A stretch of 64,000 nucleotides of DNA, taken from NCBI RefSeq assembly GCF_040581485.1, contig NC_090130.1, forward strand, positions 29,799,418-29,863,417, written 5' to 3'. The translations under genes were made by a program, and so were the position numbers. This DNA is from Linepithema humile. Its lineage: Eukaryota; Arthropoda; Insecta; Hymenoptera; Formicidae. Below the pieces are notes generated by a model, which was not told the origin of the DNA, searched no databases, and was given only the letters and a program-made list of their open reading frames with translations. Below are positions 50,200 through 60,545 of the stretch, piece after piece (position 1 is the stretch's first letter; the number at the start of each line of letters is the position of its first letter).

Positions 50200-50768
50200 T
50201 GACGTCATTGAACTCTGTATGACGTCGTACCAGCGGCTCTCATCCGCGAGAGTCGATCTAACGGCGATGCGGCGAGCTGCGTAGACGAATGCTCGAACAT
50301 TAACCGGACGCGGCTCGGAAAACCGATCTGGATCGAAACGCCAAGCGGCGTTTAATCGCCGCGATAAACGCGCCGCTCGCGAGCGAGAGAAATTGCAATT
50401 TTTGTGAAATATCCTCGAGCATCGCTTTCTTTTCATGTCGCGCAGATAGCGTGCGGAGGTAGCTGAATGATCGTTAAGAATGCATTAAGAGTATACATGG
50501 TATATCGGCAGAAATTGAAAGATCTCCCCTCTTGATAAGATTCCCGCCGGCACCTCGCCTCGCTTGCGATAATCGCGACGTCGTTATTGGTTTCTCTCAA
50601 CTTCCATTCGACCGAAAACTGGTGTGGGCTGACAGTGCATAATCGGCCGTCCTACCGCACGCGTGGAAGTATCCCAAGTTCGGGAGGGAGGGGGACGCGA
50701 GGGTTGGGAAAGCATCCGTCGCCAACTCCCCGGGGACCATTGATCTGACATTCCCCGCGATGACGTCA
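50200..50768. promoter_or_regulatory. Cluster of CRE-type sites (TGACGTCA)
   Basis: Perfect TGACGTCA palindromes at 50200-50207 and 50761-50768, plus TGACGTCG at 50220-50227. TGACGTCA is the known CREB/ATF binding palindrome. It lies 1-2 kb upstream of the CpG/GA-rich zone, so it could be distal promoter sequence. Function is inferred only. Confidence 0.35.
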
Positions 50769-51486
50769 CCGCCGTTCGATAGAAACGGGTCAAACGTCAC
50801 GAAAAATGGTCTTGCTCGAAATTCCTGGCTGTGATTCAAGAACCGGCGAATCTCGCTACTTCCTCATACATGAGAGAGTGTCGCATAATAAAGTCATGAC
50901 ACACCGATCTCTCGAAATTTTCTCAAATAACAATCTGAAAGATACGAGTTAACGGCGAGCGACAGGAGACGTGCAAATTGGCTTCCAACAACAATCCAAA
51001 GGATTAGAGAACATTTTTCGAACAATAACAAGCGGCGTTGTGAAAACGGCTAAAAAAATTAACATCGTCTTTCACTTCAATTGTAACGAAGAGACGGCGG
51101 CGATTGGATAAATGTCAATTGGCTGCGGAGAGTCAATTATTGTAATTCTAATTCAATACCGGACGTATCCCTAATGGAAAGCAGAACATTTCTCGTCGGG
51201 AAGCTCCGTCGGAAGTTCACTAAACTCGCATACGGCAGCGAGGTGAGACCGTTAGATCGGTGGTGGGAATACGATAGAGAGAAAACGACGGAGGGGCAGG
51301 GTCTACGTCGACATTGGCGAGGTTACTCCTTTGGCGGATCGGAGGAAACAGCAGGAGCGCATCTCGGAGGAGAGGACCTCTCACTGAGATACCCCACATC
51401 CCTTGTTTCTTCCCGGGCGCCCGTCCACCCTCGCTCCTCCCTCCTCCTTTTATCGATCCTCCTACGGACAGCTTTTGCTACATAAC

Positions 51487-51563
51487 CAGCAGCGCTAGCA
51501 GCACCAGCACACACCAGTAGCAGCAGCAGTAGCAGCAGTAGAAGCAGCGTCGGCAGCAATCAG
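51487..51563. repeat. AGC/CAG-rich imperfect trinucleotide tract
   Basis: Repeated AGC, CAG and TAG triplets with interruptions. In one frame TAG stops break it, so it is not a coding polyglutamine tract on the plus strand. Confidence 0.75.
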
Positions 51564-51699
51564 CATCACCCATCATCCCTCAGTGGCTGCCCGGCCACCA
51601 CGCCGGCACAACTGCTTCGATCGGTCGGTTTGTGCGACACTCCACCACGCATTGCGTCACGCAGAGTCAGCCGACGGCGTTGCGCGCCTGTTTCTTAGT

Positions 51700-51737
51700 C
51701 AGAAAGAGAGAGAGAGAAAGAGAGCGAGAGAGAGAGA

Positions 51738-51774
<37 letters not shown>

Positions 51775-51780
51775 CGAGAG
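51700..51780. repeat. (GA)n microsatellite, ~80 bp
   Basis: AG dinucleotides with scattered A, C and G interruptions. GAGA-type repeats in insect promoters can bind GAGA factor; here that is only a possibility. Confidence 0.92.
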
Positions 51781-51975
51781 CTTGGTAGAATACGTTCTCC
51801 GGAAGCGGCTGACGCGCCGGCCGGGCGCGCATGAACAACCGCGGGGGCGCGCGAGCGAGCCGAGTCTGCACGGAGCGCAGTGTGCTCGCAAGGGTTGTTC
51901 GGCTGCAGGCGCGCCAGTGCAGCCGCCGGTATACCGCCAGGCAGGGTAGTAGCGCGGGCGATGCGTCGTACGGCC

Positions 51976-51999
51976 GAGCTGAGCTGAGCTGAGCTGAGC
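51976..51999. repeat. (GAGCT)n pentanucleotide repeat
   Basis: Four full GAGCT units and a partial fifth, without mismatch. AGCT is self-complementary, so the tract can form short hairpins. Confidence 0.9.
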
Positions 52000-52100
52000 G
52001 CGCGAGGAGGAGGCTCGTGTCGCAGGCCACCCTCTCCGCTCCGTCGCTTCTCCCATCTCCTGTCATCGCGACTTGCCTTCGACGGGTGAGACAGGACGAC

Positions 52101-55100
52101 GTAAGTGCGATGTGTGATCGTCGTAGTACGGACGTCGACGTCGGCGTCCCGTGTGCGGTCGCACGTGCCGGAGTGGGAAATTTCGGACGCGCGTCGTTTC
52201 TTCCTCGGAAAAATGACGCGCGCGCGGAGCGGAATCGAATTGCGATTTCGGGGAGAAATTCCTTCCCCAGCGAGTCCGCGGAACGGGATTTTATTCCGCC
52301 GATGTATCCCGTCCGCGGGGTCGATGAAGGCAGACGACGCGCGATGGTCGATGGTCGATTTGTGTAGTACGCGTCGCCTTGGCGGGAACAATGACAGGTG
52401 ACGAGAGACATAGTCTTTCCGCACTTCGTCGCATGCGGCGTTACACACTGGCGGAAAGCTGCTATGAGGATGAATGAAACTCGGCCGAATAGAAATTTCT
52501 TTTGCTGATAAACGAGCGACGTATTACGTATATTACGGGAAACACATTCGTGAATCAAATTGTGGATAGAAATCAACGCAAGACTTTTGTAGCGGGACGA
52601 AGAATGATCGTTCGTGGCTCGCTGTTTGATACTTGACAGAAAACTGATCGTCTAATCGGCATTACGGCGACAAGGGCACCCTACCGCGTCTGTGATTGAT
52701 GTTTCTTGTCTGATCGCTCGGCAAACAGCGCGACGTACGGCGCGACAACTAGCGCGTTAAGTGGTCCGAACTTATTGTTAGTCTTTCTTCGTCTTCTACG
52801 GACGCGACGACCATTATTTTACGTCGAGCGGGTTTAACGCGCGATATATCACCGAGAACTTTTCATCGTGTATTCATGGAACATGTTTCTTGCACGCGTA
52901 GTACGCTAGTTTCGCGAGTCAATCAACATCGGAGTATGCTTGTTCAAAACAATCAACTTACTTGTTTCATTAGTCGAAATTTAACGCTCCTTTAGGTTAT
53001 CATCTTCCATCTATTCCCTTCACTTTGCAGATGATCAATTTCAGCTTATGCCATGTCTGTGCGTCGAACCTCGGGGCTGATGATGCACTGTAGCTAGAGC
53101 TGGCATTCGTCACATTGTTAAGCTTCCCCGTCGAGTAGCGCGAAGACGAAAAAAGAGGCACCAGATCGATTCTAATAGCGCGGCGAGTCAATAGAACGAA
53201 ACTTGACAGTGGAAAAGGCATAAAAATAGCAGACAAAGCGTGTACTTGGCCGTAGAAATATCGTGAACGATGTTATCCCGCAATGTTGGGTTGTCCTTGC
53301 TCGCGCGATCGCCGTTACGCTGTGTCAAGGCAAACTGCATACGTACGTGTGATATCAGATCGGTCCGATAATTCGCGTTCTAACAACGTAATAATTTTCA
53401 TCGAACACATTTCGATCGCACCTTATAACTGCTCCCATCCTCGCTGCCCTCGGTTTCGGGGGTGCGGCTGACACGTAATCCGTGCGAATTTTGGGTATTA
53501 AAAGCAAACTTTTCGATGTCGTCTCTAATCCGCTCGTAACTCATAATCCAACCCCAATTCGCAAATTGAAATTCAAGTTTTATCATAAGCTTCTGTAAGG
53601 AAATGATTCTGCATGCTACTAAGATTAATAATTACATTGTACGACGATATTTTGATAATAATAGCGCGTTAACAGCTGTTTTTAATTATCACAAAGTAAT
53701 TTAATATCGATAACATACGATTCTATGCCGATCAAAGCTCCCGGTGGGAAAATATTTCGCATCGCAATTTTCCGCGAAAGAAAATCCGTAAAAAATTCGC
53801 AGCTGACCTTGTCCTTCACGAAATTACGCGGTGTCACACACCGCCGTGAAGTCCCTCAGGTCGTGTATGTTTTCACGGCGCCGAGTGCGAAGTGCAAAAC
53901 AACGAGTCAATATATCGATTCATTTCCGATAATATATTACCTCCCATGGCGATAGCACGTGTGCGCGCATACCTACGTATCGCGTATCTGCATCGGTCGA
54001 TCTTCCATCTCGGTGTGTCGGGTTTCGTGTTCGGCGCGTCGTCGAAATTGTCACGACAGCGGAGAACGCGCGAAAAAGTACGCTCCCGCGTTCGACGACT
54101 ATGACGTATCGATCGTTGCACGCGCCTATCGCCAGAAATAACTGCAACGGTAATCACTTTTAACAGGCGAACGCAATTTTTAACGTATATACCGCGCTCT
54201 GGATAAATTTCCAGCACGGTATGGGCGCGTGTAGAACATTTGGAACACATTAGGGAATTCTTATTTTTAGAGAAGGTAATCCAGAGACGATAATGAGAGC
54301 TGCGATGATTTCATGACGATCGAAGTCGAAATAATCAGTTTCTTCCAGGCGTACGAGCGTATCGCGCTTGTCCATTCATTATTTAGTAATGCTTCATACT
54401 GAGACTGCGACGGACTCGTCATAAAATAAATGGAGTCTCGACGCTTCACCTTTGATATCATCGCTTACTCATCCGCGGCATAAAATTCTTATAATAAGTT
54501 ATTCGCATACGTAGATGTATAAAAATAGATAAATGTGTGATTGGCGCATACATTTATTTTCTCCCGCGTTTGAAACGTTGAACGCATCGATCAGTTTTTC
54601 GCGGTCTAAAGTATTCTTGGAAATTGCGTATTCGCGAATGTGACGCTCGTCGCTCGCAAGGCTGACTTGCCGCCCTTATCGTCGTTTATATCCCTCATAT
54701 ACGACGCGTAGAGTGCAGGGAATCACACCGACACAGGTAACGCGAGTGTCTAATGTCGCGCGCGTGACCTGCCGCATCTCCCTGCACAAAGTGCAACGAG
54801 GCAAGGTACACGACCCGACTGCGAGCGATGGCGATATAGAGCGAGCCGCGTGTATTTCTAGAGCAGCCGGTTTAAGAATAGAACGGCAGGTAGACGCCTG
54901 AATTAAATATAGACCGGTTGAATGACCGGCAAGTAGATTACGAAATTTCATTCAAGTCACGAACTGTCCGTCGGCGCATTCGTCAATCGGTATCTCGGTA
55001 TCTCTCATGCGTCCAATTGTTGATTAAACATCTTCGTTACATTAGCTAATTTAGACACCGGGGCTCCCGTTATCAAGAAATCCGGTTTTGATAACCAGTA

Positions 55101-56372
55101 GAATAATAATAGATGCCTGACGAGCGATTGCAGTTTGTACTGCAATCAGTCTAATACGAGTGACAAATATGTGAGGCTCAAACAGATTTTTCCACCATCG
55201 TTAAAATTTGATTCAAAGGACGCTGTTTCATTTTTTTCGATTACTCTTCAGAAATACGCAAAAATATTTGTAATGTCAAAGATATCTGTCATCTTTGCTT
55301 CTCTCTGTAGCCTTTGCATCGAGAAATGCAAGGACTCATGAGAGATTACTGAAATAATCATAGTTCCGACAGCTGCGAGATTAAAGCCGCGAGATTTGAG
55401 AATGAATGCGGGCAGGAAACCATTTTCCCGTGGATGTCATAACGCGACATTAGGTAGGATTATAAATACCTAAAAATGAAAGGGCAGACTGGAGGGTGTT
55501 CGTGTCTGGAATATATGAGCGACTAAAACCGGCTCGTAGTGGCCCAACGATAGAAATGATTAAAAAAAGAAAGATTTGATGGGAAACCAATAACCAATAG
55601 CCTATTCTTTCCCAGAAACTAAAATTCTCCATTTGTTTGTCGACGGAAAACTGAAATCTCACGTATCTTCGAGTGAGACTACTTTCGCACAAATTGATAC
55701 TTTAGAATTTCGGCACTTTAAAACTGTCAGGAGTATAAATGAAAATCTATGCGCATTACGGTGGAAAAGTCGGAGATAAAGAATGTCGACGACGGCAATT
55801 GAGCCAGATGCGATTCGCCGGATGTTCTTCAAATGAGCGGAATAGCTGGCATGGTGGTTCGATATCCTCAATAAACCACAATGCACCGGGACGAGTATAT
55901 TGTCGGGCGCAGTATATTGTATTGCGCCGTGTCGGTCATTGGATTCCTTGTCGTTGGCTGATTAAATTTCGCGACAATACTTCAGTCTTCGTAATTTAGA
56001 GGAAGAGAAAATTACCGAATTGAATAAGAGTTTCGTCATTATCTCGTCATCCAACGTAGCGTAATATTGTGTAACTCGATCTCTCGCTCAAAAATTGTTA
56101 TTTACACCTTGTGTAATTTTGGTAGATTCAATCTCGCGTCAATTTAGAGGGAAAGAGAATTCTTTAGACCGGAAAAAAGTTATTATTTTGTATAAATATT
56201 ATTCACTGCAATTTTGTGCAATTTTATCTCTATTGTTGTTTACAATCGAATCTAATTTATGAATCACATTTCTTTAATGAAATTTGTATAATAATGTTTC
56301 TGTATATATTCTTTCTAATTTATACAATTGAGTAATAAGAGATTGAAGTGAGATTTCTCGGTCATTTTGCAG
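52101..56372 (+). other. Presumed first intron of the membrane-protein gene
   Basis: CpG-rich at first, AT-rich from about 56.0 kb up to the acceptor. No supported coding exon lies inside. A short inverted repeat GTTATCAA/TTGATAAC is at 55070-55077/55089-55096. The call depends on the proposed first exon ending at 52100. Confidence 0.3.
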
Positions 56373-56376
56373 AAGG

Positions 56377-56622
56377 ATGCCAGCAGCTGGTGCGGCCGTG
56401 CCGGCCGTTGCCGAAGGGGGTCAGCTGGAGGATTTAGACGAGCCGCCGGAGCCACGTGCTCGCGGTGGTGGCGGACGGGCCGGCTTGATGAAACCCCTGG
56501 TGGTATTGGCCCTACCTGGGATGTACCTCTTCTACAAGTACAGCCAGTACAGACGAGAGCAGCGCGAGCTTTCGCGCAGAAGAGTCACCGAGCGGGAGCT
56601 TCAGCATCTTCATCACAAAATC
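56377..56622 (+). CDS. Small single-pass membrane protein, first coding exon
   Basis: The acceptor TCATTTTGCAG (ending 56372) is followed four bases later by ATG. There are 82 codons in phase 0, then the strong donor GTGAGT at 56623. Residues 1-37 are Ala/Pro/Gly-rich with an acidic patch (QLEDLDEPPEPRA). Residues 38-56 (LMKPLVVLALPGMYLFYKY) form a likely membrane segment. Residues 57-82 (SQYRREQRELSRRRVTEREL, then QHLHHKI) are strongly basic and helical, probably a coiled coil on the cytosolic side by the positive-inside rule. The reading frame after the donor (56623-56763) is intron read-through. Later exons were not found before 64000, so the protein is incomplete here. I do not recognise the family. 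The overlapping frame at 56367-56630 is a shadow. Confidence 0.7.
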
Positions 56623-58488
56623 GTGAGTGAATTTTTGCGTCCGAACTTTTTTTTCTCGTCGGGCAGGTCGGGAAATATACGAGATAAGGATCGAAACGTC
56701 CCACCTGTTGTTACGTCATTGAATGTTACGTTTGAGCTTATCTTCAGCCTTGAGTCAGACTGAGATAACAATACACTTGTACATATTTATTTATTACCGA
56801 GCGCAGACTTGTTTGTATTATTTTTACGCCGAGGAGACGAAAATACAAGCTGCACCGTGGTCGCGCGAATCTGGAATCGAAGAGCGAAAAAAAAAAAGCG
56901 GATAAACGATGGCCGAAAATAAACGTGATACATTACTATTGGCTCGAGTAGCAATTTATTATACACACGCGCACCGTAGCGACTGGATTGGTTTTGTTTC
57001 CGAGGATAAACGGCAACTCGAAAACGTGACGCGGTGGAGGCAGGCATTATTTCTACCGATATTGATCCCTGACTCGAGTAACCGGCCGATGAGTTGATAA
57101 AAAAAAATATTTTATCCTTTCTAAATCAAAAGGATTTACGCTGTTCGACGTACGTCGCTTATTGGATCATCGAGCCGCGCGAAACGAGGCTCCCGTCAAC
57201 GGGAGATTGCACATCCCCGCGAGGATGTAACTGGCGATAACACGTGCAGATGAGACGGGGTGAGGCGGCAGCTACGTGAGAGAACGCGAAGAAGCGGTGA
57301 AAGGGTTCGATTACCCGCGCGTAACGCGATCATCCCCCGTCGAGAAAGCTGTATCATCTCCTAAAGACTACAGCTCACTCTTGTACGCCGCGCGATCCTT
57401 ATTAAGTGGCCTTCCTAACCGGCGCGTTTTGTCTTTATTATTGTCTGGAAATACTCGTTAGCCCGCGACGAAAGGAAGATCACATCGCGTAATGATGTCT
57501 CGTAACCTCGATACCTTGCTCATCGAATCCTTTTAACTTCTCGCGTGAAATAATGTCATCGGCTCTCTTGTTGGAATTCTCTTGCGAAAAGTAACGAGAG
57601 TCTCGATTTTACAACCGCGAGAGAATTATCGTCGCGTAATTTAGGAGCAACCGTATCTTTTTGAGCAAAGATTTTGAAATGCCGGCCGGCAGCCGCGTTA
57701 AATAACAGGTCCCCATCGATACTCGGGCAGATAGCTGATGCTGCGGAATTTACGTCTATGGAAACTCGGGGGAACTCTGTAAACTCTGAACTCCGTATTG
57801 ATTTCCGTCCGTCCCGGGCTATCGTGCCTCGGTCGACTTAGCAGGTGCTGATCGCTGACGGGGGACTTACTGCGATGTAAAGGCGCACGATACTGTATCA
57901 GAAATGGCGTGTGCTAAAAAAATTTCTCGTTTGCGATGAGTGGCGGAAGGCCGATCTCTCCGCCTGATGCTCCAGTTGGATAAAATAGCCGCTCTCCGAC
58001 GCTCGTGCGTTTATTCCACTTAGATAAAGTTTAAATCTCGGTTATGCGACGTGTACAAATTGTTCGGCGCTGTCACGACACCAGCGCTCCAGTCATCCTC
58101 TCAAGGTCGTTCCTTGCGGCGCGTCCCGGTCGGAATAATTTGTTAGGTCAGTGCCGGGCTTGGCGGAGCAGCCGCGGCAAGATGGAGAGAGTAAAAAGTG
58201 TCCCCGCTAGGGAAGCCTGCCAAGAAGCTGCACACACGGTTGGCGGATCGTTACTCGGATACCACGGATACCGCGTGCAGCCTCCATAACCGTGGATCGC
58301 GCGCTCGCGGTGCCGCGCAAACCGGAATTTCGCAGTCGGTTCACGTCAGGTCGGGCTGATTTATCGTCACGCGGTATGCGCTATCGGAAACTGGAACTGC
58401 TAGACCGCGAGAGAAAGCCGGACGCTCTCGATACCTCATTAGCAGCGCGGGCGAAAAGCGACCCGGAAAATTATTCGAAGCCGGATCG

Positions 58489-58510
58489 GCGCGCGCGCGC
58501 GCGCGCGCGC
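58489..58510. repeat. (GC)11 dinucleotide tract
   Basis: Eleven perfect GC units followed by TCGCG. Alternating GC is a classic Z-DNA-forming sequence, and at this length an uncommon one in insect DNA. Confidence 0.92.
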
Positions 58511-59693
58511 TCGCGTGATACTAAACTGCGGGGCCTTGGGAGTCCCTGTAGCGAAAAACCATCAGCCTCAACCTTGACAATAAGCACACGAATAGCACAG
58601 GCGGTGCGAGTCGCGTCGCTCAAAAATCCAGCGATCCTTGCGATCCTTGCAAAACTTGACGAGGGCGCGTGGTGTAAATAGCGACTTGCGTTTTCCCAGA
58701 TAAGGCTCACGCCAACTCGACGTTAAGATTCCGATCGTGCCTGCCCAGGCATGCGGATCTTATCCACCGTGTGGCTTTATTGCCGTCGCGACAACAGCGA
58801 ACAATAGGCGAAAGGCAAGGACAAAAATCGATGAGTACTCGAGATTATCAGATATTGCGCTCTTCTTTACTTCGATATTGTTTCAACGTTGTTTGCCACC
58901 AGTTTCGTGTTTCCACTTATCTTATCCGTGGAACCAACGATATTTCAAGTAGCACGATACTTTGTATAGTTTTTTTTGTTTGTTACTCAATATTTCTTAC
59001 AATTTTCATTTTGTGTTGTCGCGAAACAGAAATTAACAGGACAATTGAATGTCTTTGGTGAAGATAATTTAAACTCGAGTGTATTTTTGTTTATAACCTA
59101 AAATGGGACGAGCGTTTAAATTACACGCGTCGTTTGTTTTGCGTTGTATTCACTTTATCGCAGTTTTCCTTTATATTAAATTTGGAAACTCGGGATTTGT
59201 ACCTTCGAAACAGTTGCAGAAACAGAGAGAATTTTCTCTCTCGTAGCAACGTAATTGAATTTGCAGGAAATAACAAGCCGACGGGGTTGTTTGCCGTTGT
59301 ACTTTGCGACCATCGGCGGACTAAAGTTTTACGCCCCTGTCTGCTGCTTTTTGCGAGTCACGTAAGTGTACGTCCACGCGATTTCAGAGGCTTATTGTTC
59401 ACCATCCTTCGTCGGGTTAACCGTCGGCGCCGTCGGTCGCTCGGCGAACTAATAAACTTTTCGATCCACGGCCAGCTAACGATCCGAATCGTGCCGCCGT
59501 TTGTTACAACTTTCATCTTATCGTCGGACATTATTTTGTTTTACCTTAATTTACATAGATTTTCGAATTACCCGACAATGCTTATTTTATAAACTCGGAA
59601 GAAATATTCTGATAAAAAAGTTTCTTCATAAGAGGGATAATTTTATAATTTATGTTGCCAATTTTTATTTTTGCAAACTAATCTTTGAAGCAC

Positions 59694-59717
59694 AAATTAC
59701 ACCGCTTGGTGTAATTT
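59694..59717. repeat. Perfect 10-bp hairpin with 4-nt loop
   Basis: AAATTACACC, loop GCTT, GGTGTAATTT. The arms are exact reverse complements. No flanking RNA-gene signals. Confidence 0.8.
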
Positions 59718-60545
59718 TACAAAGTGCATGCATATCAGTTTTAAATCAGAAGTTCGTGAAGTTAAATAATACTCCGCTAAAGGGCTTGGTCGTTGACTCT
59801 CCTAACGTTCGGCGTCGGGGGTTGATAATACCATTATGAGCCGCACGAACCACCATAATGTGCAAATGTTAGATACGCGGGTTGATACAATCTTCCACTT
59901 CCGTCGGATTGCGTGAGCGTTATTTCAATTTTGAGAAGGTCTCTCGAATAATTTTTTTTTTCGTCGTTGTAACTCTAAAATCTCATAAAAATATTTTTTG
60001 TGAACGTCCTTTCAATGTAATCTTTGCATGTAAAACTGAATAGATTGCTGCGGTATTAATATATATGCGATATTTATTGAGAACAGATCGTTACAAAAAC
60101 AATTACAAAAAATTAGAAACAACGATTGAAGAGCTATTCATTTTGTTTAATTTCATGCTTAAGGAAATCTAAGGAATCCATCCGGAATAACAGAACGAAG
60201 CTATTAATCTGTCATTATTAAAGAGAAAGCTGAAATCTTAATAAAAAGAATTTGTTGTGTCGAATATTCAAATCTCTTTTGTAAGTACCTTTTAGAAATT
60301 CTATAATTAATAATTAAATTACCGAAGTGGATTTTATTATTCAAAATGCGAAAGATGGAACGGTCTAAATTCATTTCTCGCTAACTTGATATTCTCAAAA
60401 TTTCGAAGTCTAATTTATCTCGATGATTGGAGAGGTTCTCTCGGAATATTTTGACGGGTCGCAAATAGCGTCCTATCAAATACGTGGATACGCGGAGCGC
60501 TGCTTCACATTTATCTACGGTTGCCGGTAAAAGGAGATTCAATTT

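Larger units (their letters stand above)
51170..52100 (+). promoter_or_regulatory. Promoter/5' UTR zone of the plus-strand membrane-protein gene
   Basis: A change to CpG-rich DNA with an AGC/CAG-rich tract (51487-51563), a GA tract (51700-51780) and GAGCT repeats (51976-51999). It ends at a strong donor, GAC followed by GTAAGTGC at 52101. A non-coding first exon ending at 52100 would splice to the acceptor at 56371-56372, giving a 4.3-kb intron. Other donors are possible at 52086 (GTGAGA) and 52397 (GTGACG). The long minus-strand frames here are composition artefacts. Confidence 0.35.
56623..60545 (+). other. Non-coding stretch, presumed intron of the membrane-protein gene
   Basis: No continuing exon was found. 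A (GC)11 tract is at 58489-58510 and a perfect 10-bp hairpin at 59694-59717. The plus frame 58292-58681 (129 codons) is GC-driven and spans the GC repeat. AT-rich from about 58.9 to 60.3 kb. Confidence 0.4.

Noticed and set aside
51695..52576. Minus-strand open frame of 293 codons (and an overlapping 249-codon frame)
   Set aside because: Both end in long Leu/Ser runs produced by the GA microsatellite and run through CpG-rich promoter-like DNA. No domain, acceptor or codon signature was seen.
58292..58681. Plus-strand frame of 129 codons
   Set aside because: GC-driven and crosses the (GC)11 tract. No acceptor or donor fits the membrane-protein gene's phase.
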